Source of the DNA: Atlantibacter hermannii
GTDB taxonomy: Bacteria; Pseudomonadota; Gammaproteobacteria; Enterobacterales; Enterobacteriaceae
NCBI GenBank assembly: GCA_900635495.1
Contig: LR134136.1
Span: 620,001 to 684,000 of the forward strand
DNA: 64,000 bases
Direction of reading: 5' to 3'
Positions 54,156 to 61,813 of this stretch are shown here, piece by piece. The stretch's first letter is position 1; every line of letters begins with the position of its first letter. The translations under genes and the position numbers were made by a program. The notes beneath the pieces were generated by a model. It searched no databases and was not told where the DNA came from. It saw only the letters and a program-made list of their open reading frames with translations.

Positions 54156-54260
54156 GTTTCTCACGTACCCGTATTATTTTAATTATAAAAAATACCCGGA
54201 GCCAGTCTGCATTGTTTTTGTCTTGTCATTTAATTTAATCCTATTACAGAGGTAAGCTGG

Positions 54261-55166
54261 ATGAATAGCTTAGATATTTTAGTCGCTTTCGGCGGCGGTA
54301 TATTTGGCGCGGCCATTGGCGCGCTGGCGGCATTTGAATTCGTTGGGCTTTTAGTGATCGCCATGGCGGTGGTGCAGATTATTACCGGCGCGCCGTCGGA
54401 CTTTATTACTTTTCCGTTTGGGCTGTTTGGCCCGCACACCGGCGGTTTTGCCGCAGGCGTGGCGGCGACGGCGTACGCCGCGAAACGCGGCAAACTCGGC
54501 TCCGGGCGTGCAATAACGGCCGGACTGAGCGGACTGGCGGCCTATGATGTGCTGCTGATCGGCGGCCTTTTCGGCGCGGGCGGTTATGTGATCGCCTGGG
54601 GCCTGAACCAGATCCCGGCGTTCCCGTCCGGTAATGCCTGGACCGACACCGTGGCGCTGACCGTGGTGATCTCCGGCGTAATTACCCGCCTGGTCTTTGG
54701 CAAAACCGGCCTGTTTGGCAAACCGGAGCAGGGGATCCGCCACTGCTACCCGCCGCAGGATAAATGCTGGATGCCCTATCACAGCCGTATTCCACAGCTT
54801 TCCGTGCTGGGGTTAGGGATTGGCCTGCTGGCAGGCTTTTTAGGGCTGAAATTTGGCGCAAACGGCGCGCTGCTGGCGTTTGGTATCTCCGCGTTTTCGC
54901 TGATCTTTTTGCACTTCAACACCCAGGTGCCGGTATCGCACCATATCGCATTGCCCGCCGCGCTGGTGGCGGTGCTGTCTGGCAGCCTGCTGTGGGCCGC
55001 TATCGTCGGCATTATCTGCGCGTTGTTGGGCGAGCTGATGTCGCGTATTTTCCTGATCCACGGCGACACCCATATTGACCCGCCGGCAATGGCGATTGCC
55101 ATTATGACCACCGTCATTAATCTGCTGGCGACAATTGGATTATTTACTCTGGTTCCGCTGCTTTAA
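54261..55166 (+). CDS. Polytopic inner-membrane protein of unknown function, microcompartment locus
   Basis: A 301-residue, very hydrophobic, Gly/Ala-rich protein with about nine predicted helices (for example ILVAFGGGIFGAAIGALAAF, VGLLVIAMAVVQIITGA, LSVLGLGIGLLAGFLGL). A cytosolic or periplasmic loop is GKPEQGIRHCYPPQDKCWMPYHSRIP, with two Cys. I do not recognise a characterised transporter family. By position it may import the diol substrate or export product. It is flanked by a terminator on each side, which makes it a separate unit. It converges with the BMC gene at 55281. Confidence 0.7.
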   Translation: MNSLDILVAFGGGIFGAAIGALAAFEFVGLLVIAMAVVQIITGAPSDFITFPFGLFGPHTGGFAAGVAATAYAAKRGKLGSGRAITAGLSGLAAYDVLLIGGLFGAGGYVIAWGLNQIPAFPSGNAWTDTVALTVVISGVITRLVFGKTGLFGKPEQGIRHCYPPQDKCWMPYHSRIPQLSVLGLGIGLLAGFLGLKFGANGALLAFGISAFSLIFLHFNTQVPVSHHIALPAALVAVLSGSLLWAAIVGIICALLGELMSRIFLIHGDTHIDPPAMAIAIMTTVINLLATIGLFTLVPLL

Positions 55167-55180
55167 AAATACGGACGGAC

Positions 55181-55213
55181 AAAAAGCCAGCAGGTTATGC
55201 CTGCTGGCTTTTT
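55181..55213. terminator. Bidirectional terminator
   Basis: A 14-bp stem, AAAAAGCCAGCAGG / CCTGCTGGCTTTTT, with a TTATG loop, A-rich on one side and T-rich on the other. It serves the convergent membrane protein and BMC-H genes. Confidence 0.9.
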
Positions 55214-55280
55214 TTGTTTCCCCAAAGACAAAAAAGCCGCGATGAGAAACATCCATCGCGGCCGCGAGATTGACGAGGAA

Positions 55281-55826
55281 TTATCTTTTTTTGCCGCCGG
55301 GGCGGGGTGCTTTGCGGGGGCTTTCCTGCGGTGCGTCCGGTTGCCCGGCCTCATGTTTTTCCGGCGCGGGTTGCTCCGGTTGCGGCTGTTCTTCAGCCTG
55401 TGGCGCTTCCTCGATAATGTCCATGCAGGATGCGCTGCTTTCGGTATCCACATTCACGACCGGGATAGACGTTGACGGCGCGTCTTCAGCCTGCGGTGCA
55501 GGTTCAACGGCGGGCGCGGCGGGCTCAGGCTGTGCCACGCCGACGGTCTCGCTGGAGTGAATAATGTGTTCGATATACTGCGCAGTACGCGCAATGACTT
55601 TATGGGCGTAAACGCTGCCCACGCGGCTGGCTGCGCTGATGGCCGCCGCGACGGCGGCATTGATGGCACCAATTTCGCCTTCCAGTTTCACGGTGACCAT
55701 GCCGCCGCCTTTGGTTAACTCATAACCGACCAGATTAACGTTGGCCGATTTCATGGCGGCATCGGCGGCTTCGACCGCCGCAGCCATTCCGACGGTTTCA
55801 ATTAAGCCTAAACTTTGCCCGGACAT
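55281..55826 (-). CDS. BMC-H shell protein with long disordered C-terminal tail
   Basis: A 181-residue protein. The first ~90 residues are a complete BMC domain (SLGLIETVGMAAAVEAADAAMKSANVNLVGYE ... VTVKLEGEIGAINAAVAA). The following ~85 residues are Pro/Glu/Ala/Gln-rich with little predicted order (PAAPAVEPAPQAEDAPS, EEQPQPEQPAPEKHE) and end in a basic tip (RKAPRPGGKKR). A single Cys lies in ESSASCMDII. It is unlike EutK, whose extension is a folded helix-turn-helix. Possible roles: scaffold/enzyme docking or cytoskeletal positioning. It is co-transcribed with the SAM synthetase, 25 bp upstream. Confidence 0.88.
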   Translation of the reverse strand: MSGQSLGLIETVGMAAAVEAADAAMKSANVNLVGYELTKGGGMVTVKLEGEIGAINAAVAAAISAASRVGSVYAHKVIARTAQYIEHIIHSSETVGVAQPEPAAPAVEPAPQAEDAPSTSIPVVNVDTESSASCMDIIEEAPQAEEQPQPEQPAPEKHEAGQPDAPQESPRKAPRPGGKKR

Positions 55827-55851
55827 ACACTTCTCCTGTTGATGAATTCAT

Positions 55852-57024
55852 TTAGTGCTGCGCGTCAGTGGCGTAACGGCCAACCTCTTCGCGTAATAAA
55901 GCCGCTTTATCCGTGGCTTCCCACGGAAAGCTGTCGCGACCAAAGTGGCCATAGCAGGCCGTTTTACGATAGCGGGGGACCAGCAGATCAAGCATGTTGA
56001 TGATGCCGAACACGCTGAGATCAAAGTGGCGGTTAACGCAGTGCTGCAACGCCTCAGATGACACGGTTTGGGTGCCGAAGGTGTTGATCCTGACGGAAAC
56101 CGGGCGGGGGAGGCCGATGGCCCATCCCAGCTGGACTTCGCAGCGCGACGCCAGCCCGGCGGCGACAATATTTTTCGCCACGTAGCGGGCTGCATAGGCC
56201 GCAGAGCGATCGACCTTCGACGGATCTTTACCGGAAAACGCGCCGCCGCCATGGCAGGCTGCGCCACCGTAGGTATCGACAATGATTTTTCGCCCGGTGA
56301 GCCCGCAGTCACCCACGGGGCCGCCAATAACAAACGCGCCTGCGGGGTTGATCAGAAAGCGGGTGTGCGGCGTGATCCAACGCGCCGGCATCACCGGTTT
56401 GACGATCTCTTCGATCACCGCTTCACGAAGCGTCTCCAGTGGGATATCCGGGCTGTGCTGGGTTGACACCACCACCGTATCCACCGCCAGGACGCGGTTA
56501 TCCTGATAGCGCAGCGTGACCTGGCTTTTGGCGTCGGGAAGCAGGAAAGGTAACCGCCGGGTTTTACGTAACTGCGCCTGGCGCGCCATCAGGCGATGGG
56601 CGTAAACCAGCGTGGCGGGCATCAGTTCCGGCGTTTCGTCGCAGGCGTAGCCGAAGGTGATGCCCTGGTCCCCGGCGCCCAGCGTGGCGGGAGAGTGGCC
56701 GCGAATACCGTCGGCGATATTACTCGACTGTTTGCCGAGAATGTTCAGCACGCCGCAGGTATTGCCGTCAAAACCTAGCCGGGAGTGATCGTAACCAATC
56801 TCTTTAATGGTGTTCCGGACAATCTGTTCGATGTCCACGGCGGCATGGGTGGAAATTTCGCCCGCGACAATGGCGACGCCGGTTTTGACCAGGCATTCGC
56901 AGGCCACTTTGCCCCAGGGATCCTGTAGCAGGATCGCATCCAGAATGGCATCGGAAATCTGGTCGGCCATTTTGTCGGGATGCCCTTCGGCAACGGATTC
57001 GGAGGTAAACAGGTATTCGTTCAA
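55852..57024 (-). CDS. S-adenosylmethionine synthetase paralogue dedicated to the microcompartment locus
   Basis: A 390-residue MetK-family enzyme: methionine + ATP gives SAM. Active-site motifs are intact: GHPDKMADQISDA (residues ~15-27), GAGDQGITFGYA (~117-128), and the P-loop-like GGGAFSGKDPSKVDRSAAY (~255). It is clearly diverged from housekeeping MetK (NEYLFTSESVAEGHPDK, GNTCGVLNILGKQS). Start is TTG 57024. Inference: it supplies SAM for repeated activase turnover. Presence in other GRM3-type loci is from memory. It is not preceded by metK-region genes (speA, galP), so it is not the core copy. Confidence 0.92.
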   Translation of the reverse strand: MNEYLFTSESVAEGHPDKMADQISDAILDAILLQDPWGKVACECLVKTGVAIVAGEISTHAAVDIEQIVRNTIKEIGYDHSRLGFDGNTCGVLNILGKQSSNIADGIRGHSPATLGAGDQGITFGYACDETPELMPATLVYAHRLMARQAQLRKTRRLPFLLPDAKSQVTLRYQDNRVLAVDTVVVSTQHSPDIPLETLREAVIEEIVKPVMPARWITPHTRFLINPAGAFVIGGPVGDCGLTGRKIIVDTYGGAACHGGGAFSGKDPSKVDRSAAYAARYVAKNIVAAGLASRCEVQLGWAIGLPRPVSVRINTFGTQTVSSEALQHCVNRHFDLSVFGIINMLDLLVPRYRKTACYGHFGRDSFPWEATDKAALLREEVGRYATDAQH

Positions 57025-57143
57025 CGCGAGGCCACTTGTCTGGAAGGTTTATTCCTATCTTAGGGGGCAACCAGACAAGCGGGCGTAAACTATATTGCGA
57101 GCGTAGTGGACTATTTTGTTTGGATCATCGCGCCAGGGCAAAA

Positions 57144-58208
57144 TTACGCCATGGCCGCGTAGTCGCCTGGCGTGACGATTTTTCGATAGTCGGACGGGGC
57201 CATGCCGGTCTCTTTTTTGAAGATGCGGCAGAAATAGTTGGAGTCCTGATACGCCAGTTCCAGGGCAATGGTATTCACCTTCAGGTCGCTGAACTGGAGC
57301 AGCGATTTTGCGATGGTGATTTTGCGCGTCGCAATGTAATTCGAAAAACCGGTGCCGGTCATTTTTTTGAAGGCGCGGCTCAGATAGCAGGAGCTGACGA
57401 ACGCTTTCGCCGCCACATCATCCAGCGTCAGATTACGCAGGATATTTTTCTCGATATGGAATTTCGCCCGTTCGATGAAATCGATATTGCCGGTATAGCT
57501 TTTGAAGGCGTAATCGAACAGCTCTTCGCTGATGGTCAGCAGGCCGCTCATAATCCGGAAATAGCGGCTTTCCATAACCCCGTACTGGTTAATGTCTTTG
57601 ATCAGCGCGGCGAGTTTGCGTTGGGTCGGCGCGAGTTTCTCGCCCTTCGCCGTCATATACTGGCTGACGATATCGAGAAAATCGGTCACCTGTTTGCGTT
57701 TATCTTCTGCCATCATGTCGCCCGGACAGGCGCCATTCAGCACCTCGAAGACAAAACTGTGCCAGCGGGCGTAATCGCAGGCGTCGATCATGGCAAAGAT
57801 TTTCTGTTTCAACGCCCGGGATTTTTCATTATCCCCTTCATCAAACGCCAGCGTCTTTTTGATGGTGTCGGTCAGGATGGTTTTTTTCACCGGCTTCAGC
57901 AGGTAATCGTCTACTTTCAGGTTGTACATGCTGCGCACGATATCGAAATCATCATTGGCGGTGGTGACGATGACTTTGGTATCGGTATTCTTTTTCTTAA
58001 GATATTCAATAACCTGATTGCCGTTGGGCAACGGGATATTGATATCCACAAAGATCATATCGATGTTGCTGAGCTGATCGATAAGCTGGATAGCTTTTTT
58101 GCCGGTGGACGCCTCGTGGATCACGGCGTTTTCTACACACTGGGAAATAATCCGTCTCAGGGATTCCAGTTCGATGGGCTCATCTTCAACAATAACAATG
58201 TTAAACAT
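57144..58208 (-). CDS. AraC-type response regulator (YesN-like) of the microcompartment locus
   Basis: A 354-residue protein. N-terminal receiver: acidic EDE at residues 8-10, phospho-acceptor Asp55 in MIFVDINIPLP, Lys in DYLLKPVKKT (~104). A helical middle region is followed by two C-terminal AraC helix-turn-helix motifs (LRNLTLDDVAAKAFVSSCYLSRAFKKMTG; VNTIALELAYQDSNYFCRIFKKETGMAPSDYRK). Partner: the sensor kinase 17 bp upstream. It is expected to switch on the diol-utilisation and shell genes. The 119-bp gap to the SAM synthetase gene contains an ATTTTGT element also found before the shell operon. Confidence 0.92.
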   Translation of the reverse strand: MFNIVIVEDEPIELESLRRIISQCVENAVIHEASTGKKAIQLIDQLSNIDMIFVDINIPLPNGNQVIEYLKKKNTDTKVIVTTANDDFDIVRSMYNLKVDDYLLKPVKKTILTDTIKKTLAFDEGDNEKSRALKQKIFAMIDACDYARWHSFVFEVLNGACPGDMMAEDKRKQVTDFLDIVSQYMTAKGEKLAPTQRKLAALIKDINQYGVMESRYFRIMSGLLTISEELFDYAFKSYTGNIDFIERAKFHIEKNILRNLTLDDVAAKAFVSSCYLSRAFKKMTGTGFSNYIATRKITIAKSLLQFSDLKVNTIALELAYQDSNYFCRIFKKETGMAPSDYRKIVTPGDYAAMA

Positions 58209-58225
58209 ATGTCCTCTTCCTGATA

Positions 58226-59455
58226 TCAGGCTTCGAGCATTGGGAACCGAAGTTTAATGGTTGTACCCATCCTGGGCTTGTTAGGGCTCATGATCTCCAG
58301 GCCGTAGCGCTCACCAAATAACAGCTTCAATCTGTTTTTTATGTTGTTGATGCCAATACTGCCTTTTTGTAGGTTTTGATCGCCCGATAAGATATGCTCG
58401 ATCCCCTGCGGGGAAATGCCGTCGCCGTTATCGGTGACTTCGATAATCACGTCATGACCGTCATCCGTGGCGCGGATCAACAGATGGCTGCTGGTGTCGC
58501 GCGGTTCGACCACATAGTTAAAGAAGTTTTCCACCAGCGGTTGCAGGATCAGGAACGGGCAGACCACGTCCAGATACTTTTCCGGGATATCGCACAGATA
58601 ATCGAAGCGGTCGCTCATGCGGACTTTTTGAATCGACATGTAGCTGTTGACGTAATTCATCTCGTTACGCAGCGTTATCAGGCCGTGGTTATTTTTACGC
58701 AGCAGGTAACGCATCATATCGGAGAAGTCATGCACCATGGTTTCAGTGCGCTGGGCATCTTCCAGATAAGCCAGCCGCCCAATGGTATTTAATACATTAA
58801 ATAAAAAATGCGGGTTAATCTGGTACGACAGCGCCTTAAATTCCGCTTCGTGTAATGAGCGTTCTATATCGACGCGCTTTCTTAATTCATTGGTTAATTC
58901 GAGATCTTTTTTACGCAGTTCCCGCTGAATATTATTGGCGTGCGCTTGTTCCACCAAATAGGAGGAGACGTGTAATAACGTCGAGGCGGTGGATTCAAAA
59001 CGCTCATACGGCATTCTGCGGGTGTTTTGATGCAAATTAATCAGCCACGGATTTTCTTCCCACACCTCATTATTATTCAGAATATAGGGAATACTGCGCT
59101 CTTTCTCTTCTTCAACTTTTACCTGGCCGGAAATAAACGCGCCCAGGTAATGATCGTTGATCATGATAGGCACGGCGAATTCAACAAAGCCGCAATAGCA
59201 GCGGTAGACCACCGGTTCACGGGCGTGCATTGCGGCGCGCCCGCCTGCGTTATCGCTTTCATAGCAGTGGTGGGCCAGATTAGGGTTCAGGCGGGAGCGG
59301 GCGCAGAAATCGGAAAAGCCGCTGGGCCGGGTAACGGGCACGCCGTTCTCATCCACCACCACCAGCGCAATCATCATTGATTTAGAAAAATTATCCTGCA
59401 GGGTCTGAAGGCGTTTTACATCCAAAAATTCATGTAATTTGTATTTATTCATCAT
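58226..59455 (-). CDS. PocR-domain histidine kinase (LytS/YesM-like)
   Basis: About 409 residues from ATG 59455 (a nearby ATG at 59452 is equally possible; the ORF opens at 59470). Residues ~5-160 form a PocR ligand-sensing domain (FLDVKRLQTLQDNFSKSMMIALVVVD; Cys-bearing DFCARSRLNPNLAHHCYESD and YRCYCGFVEFAVPI). A coiled-coil linker (ELRKKDLELTNELRKRVDIE), then the His_kinase motif FKALSYQINPHFLFNVLN (phospho-His in NPHF) and an ATPase domain with DNGDGIS follow. No membrane helices are seen, so sensing is cytoplasmic. PocR of the pdu system responds to 1,2-propanediol, which supports a diol inducer here. Confidence 0.9.
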   Translation of the reverse strand: MMNKYKLHEFLDVKRLQTLQDNFSKSMMIALVVVDENGVPVTRPSGFSDFCARSRLNPNLAHHCYESDNAGGRAAMHAREPVVYRCYCGFVEFAVPIMINDHYLGAFISGQVKVEEEKERSIPYILNNNEVWEENPWLINLHQNTRRMPYERFESTASTLLHVSSYLVEQAHANNIQRELRKKDLELTNELRKRVDIERSLHEAEFKALSYQINPHFLFNVLNTIGRLAYLEDAQRTETMVHDFSDMMRYLLRKNNHGLITLRNEMNYVNSYMSIQKVRMSDRFDYLCDIPEKYLDVVCPFLILQPLVENFFNYVVEPRDTSSHLLIRATDDGHDVIIEVTDNGDGISPQGIEHILSGDQNLQKGSIGINNIKNRLKLLFGERYGLEIMSPNKPRMGTTIKLRFPMLEA

Positions 59456-59775
59456 ACTTTCAGCCTGCATCTTTAAAGCATTATCGCATATTTAAAAATA
59501 AACGATCCGGCGCTAAAAAATATTGAAATGGGTCACGGCAATAAAAATAGCCTTTAAAAATCATGTTAATGAGGTATCTGTGATGTTGTTTGAATGTAAC
59601 GGAAAATAGAATTTTTCGCCCATTGGATTATTCTTACTAACAATTAAAAAGTTTAGCTTAGGGATTATTACCCATTGAACAGATGCATTTATTTTTGCGT
59701 GGAATAATTACCCTGCTTTGCCGTTTTAAACATTGCATCAACAGGAAATAGCGGCGGCAATATTGTTATTGCGAT
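59456..59775. promoter_or_regulatory. AT-rich spacer upstream of the sensor kinase
   Basis: 320 bp with no credible gene. It should contain the leftward promoter of the kinase-regulator operon. I could not identify a specific operator. It marks the right border of the microcompartment locus. Confidence 0.4.
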
Positions 59776-59796
59776 AAAAAGGCGCGTAATGCGCCC
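59776..59796 (-). terminator. Terminator of the small leftward operon
   Basis: Read leftward, GGCGC-ATTAC-GCGCC is followed by five T, just downstream of the gene ending at 59806. Confidence 0.8.
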
Positions 59797-59805
59797 CGTT
59801 AATGA

Positions 59806-60018
59806 TTATCTGTTTTGAACGGCCCGTGTGCGCCTGCGCTGTAAAATCACCGCACGACGCGGCCCGCCTGGCCAGAACTTCCAGGGCGGCAATGACGCCC
59901 GTGCGGCATGTAAACCGGCCAGCAGACGGCCCGGGCCCGACGCGGCGCGGGCATGGGAGCTGGCGGCATTGATCAAGACGACGGTGCCAATAATGAGCGC
60001 GAGTCCTTGTGATTTCAT
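59806..60018 (-). CDS. Small hypothetical protein with possible signal sequence
   Basis: 70 residues. The first ~28 look like a signal peptide (LALIIGTVVLINAASSHARA|AS). The rest is Arg/Pro-rich (LPPWKFWPGGPRRAVILQRRRTRAV). No family was recognised. It starts 4 bp after the stop of the gene at 60023, so the two form an operon that ends at the terminator at 59776. Confidence 0.5.
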   Translation of the reverse strand: MKSQGLALIIGTVVLINAASSHARAASGPGRLLAGLHAARASLPPWKFWPGGPRRAVILQRRRTRAVQNR

Positions 60019-60022
60019 GAGG

Positions 60023-60322
60023 TTACTCGCCGTGATGAAATGCCGTCATCACCTGACGGATAAAATGGATAAAACCATACGCCACGGCAATCGACAATCC
60101 GGAAAAAATTAACGCGGCGAGAGCCGTTTTCGGAAAATCTTTGTCGGAAACCGCAGCGTAAAGTCGGGCGCTATTATCCGCGTCAGCGAAAGCCAGATAA
60201 CTCAACACCCCTGCGCCCGCCAGAAGGGGATGACGGGGTATGAAGGCCAGCAACCTGCCGATGCGTTTTCCCGAAACGCGTGACATCAAAGCAGACAGGC
60301 TGCTTTGCTTGGGATGAAACAT
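60023..60322 (-). CDS. Small hypothetical membrane protein
   Basis: 99 residues from ATG 60322 (AGAGGTTCC upstream). Basic N-terminus (SRVSGKRIGRLLAFIPRHPLL), then two hydrophobic segments (LAGAGVLSYLAFA and TALAALIFSGLSIAVAYGFIHFI). It is predicted in the inner membrane. No family was recognised. It is co-transcribed with the 70-residue gene downstream. Confidence 0.55.
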   Translation of the reverse strand: MFHPKQSSLSALMSRVSGKRIGRLLAFIPRHPLLAGAGVLSYLAFADADNSARLYAAVSDKDFPKTALAALIFSGLSIAVAYGFIHFIRQVMTAFHHGE

Positions 60323-60684
60323 GGAACCTCTCCAGAAACCAATGGATTAGCAGGCGCGAAAAGACATGCGCCTCGCATTTCCCAGGCAGGCAACCGCGCC
60401 TGCAAAGCGCTATAAGATACGCTTTATCTGGAAACTTTCGAGTCTCTACTCCTGAAGAGTCATCAGAAAAATAAAAGAGGTATTTCCACTGCCGAAATAA
60501 GCCCTCATGACGCAGGGTTAATGCCGGTCACACGGTAAATAGAGGCGTAAACCAGAGGAGTGAGGCTGAACACGCTATTTCCCTTATAAACACTCGGTAA
60601 TTGATGAGAATAATTATCAGTTAAATTGCCGCCTGGGGCCGGGAATGATAATGTTGAGCTTTATTTGCCACCACAGATGCCGGT
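60323..60684 (+). promoter_or_regulatory. Divergent spacer with Fur box (60605-60619)
   Basis: 362 bp without a gene. TGAGAATAATTATCA at 60605-60619 matches 14 of 15 positions of the 7-1-7 Fur box, about 65 bp before the regulator gene. The remainder holds the leftward promoter of the small operon. Confidence 0.7.
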
Positions 60685-61674
60685 ATGAAAGACGCAACGT
60701 TAACGCTGCCTTGTTCGCTTCACGCTTCGCCGAAAAAAGTCTTTTCCGTCAGCGATTTTCAGGGGTTTGGTGAACGTTATGGCATTGATTACCGCTTTCC
60801 GCAGCTCACCTCGCCGCACAGTGCGGACGCGCCGGTTCTCCAGGGCGATGTGGAAGAAATCGCGCTTGCCCCCGGCGTTTCGCTGACGCATTCCGATGTC
60901 GAGGTGCTTCAACCTTATGAAACCTGTTCACGGCACAGCAGCCCGCTTTACACCCTGGTCGTGCTGGAAGGCAGCGTGGCGCTGAAGCTGAACGACCAGG
61001 AATATGTGGTCAGCACCGGGATGGCCTTCACGTCCAGGCTGAGTGAACAGCAGGCGATGAGCGCCCGCCATGCAGCGGAATGCCGGCTTACCACCTTGTC
61101 ACTGGGCGTTTATCCCGGCAATGCCTGGCGACAGGGTTTGCTGGACTCGCTGCTACGCGAATGGGAAGTGCGCGGCGCGTCAACGTTTGTCTGGCCGGTG
61201 CCGGGCTTTCTTCTGGCAGGGCTTGCCCATGCCCGGCAAAGCAGGGCGGATGGCGTATCACGCCAGCTGATGCTGGAAGGGTTAATGCTCCAGCTGTTGG
61301 GGCATGGCCTTAACGCATGCGTGGAGAACGTTCAGCCACGCTGCACGCCGGTACGCTGTGAGCAGCATCGCCTGGAGCGGGTGCGGCGCATGATTGAAGC
61401 GTCGCCGGAGCGTGAGTATACCCTCGCGCAATTAGCGGCACAGGCGGCCATGAGCCCGAGCAGCCTGCGCAGCAAGTTCCGCCAGGCCTATGGCTGCACG
61501 GTGTTTGACTACCTGCGTGACTGCCGCCTCGAACTGGCGCGACGCTATCTGCTGGAAGGCCACAGCGTACAGCACGCGGCCTGGGTATCGGGCTATCAAC
61601 ACGCCACCAATTTCTCCACGGCTTTCCGCCGCCGCTATGGTGTTTCGCCCGGTCATATCCGTCCCGGTAGCTAA
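60685..61674 (+). CDS. AraC-family regulator, PchR-like
   Basis: 329 residues. The N-terminal ~210 residues are a PchR-type sensor/dimerisation region. The C-terminal AraC domain (residues ~230-325) has two HTH motifs (YTLAQLAAQAAMSPSSLRSKFRQAYG; SVQHAAWVSGYQHATNFSTAFRRRYGVSPGHIR). PchR-type regulators bind an intracellular ferric siderophore and activate the cognate receptor gene. The FoxA-like receptor follows 139 bp downstream, and a pair of 21-bp-spaced repeats lies between them. A Fur box precedes the gene. Confidence 0.88.
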   Translation: MKDATLTLPCSLHASPKKVFSVSDFQGFGERYGIDYRFPQLTSPHSADAPVLQGDVEEIALAPGVSLTHSDVEVLQPYETCSRHSSPLYTLVVLEGSVALKLNDQEYVVSTGMAFTSRLSEQQAMSARHAAECRLTTLSLGVYPGNAWRQGLLDSLLREWEVRGASTFVWPVPGFLLAGLAHARQSRADGVSRQLMLEGLMLQLLGHGLNACVENVQPRCTPVRCEQHRLERVRRMIEASPEREYTLAQLAAQAAMSPSSLRSKFRQAYGCTVFDYLRDCRLELARRYLLEGHSVQHAAWVSGYQHATNFSTAFRRRYGVSPGHIRPGS

Positions 61675-61713
61675 CCCATTTTGTCCCTCTTTGCGAATAT
61701 CTCGTTTACGGTT

Positions 61714-61748
61714 TGGCAGCGCGCATACGCTTTCTGGCGGCGCGCATA
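61714..61748 (+). promoter_or_regulatory. Tandem operator for the PchR-like regulator
   Basis: TGGCAGCGCGCATA (61714) and TGGCGGCGCGCATA (61735) are direct repeats with 13 of 14 identical bases and a 21-bp period, two helical turns. This is the layout of AraC-family activator sites, just upstream of the receptor promoter. Confidence 0.7.
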
Positions 61749-61770
61749 GCTCACTGGCATCTAAAAAAGG

Positions 61771-61785
61771 TAATAATTCTTATTA
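61771..61785 (+). promoter_or_regulatory. Fur-like box upstream of foxA
   Basis: TAATAATTCTTATTA matches 12 of 15 positions of the Fur 7-1-7 box. It lies 29 bp before the receptor start, a repressor position. Confidence 0.6.
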
Positions 61786-61813
61786 ACAATTAGAAATGCC
61801 TTTGGAGATGTAA

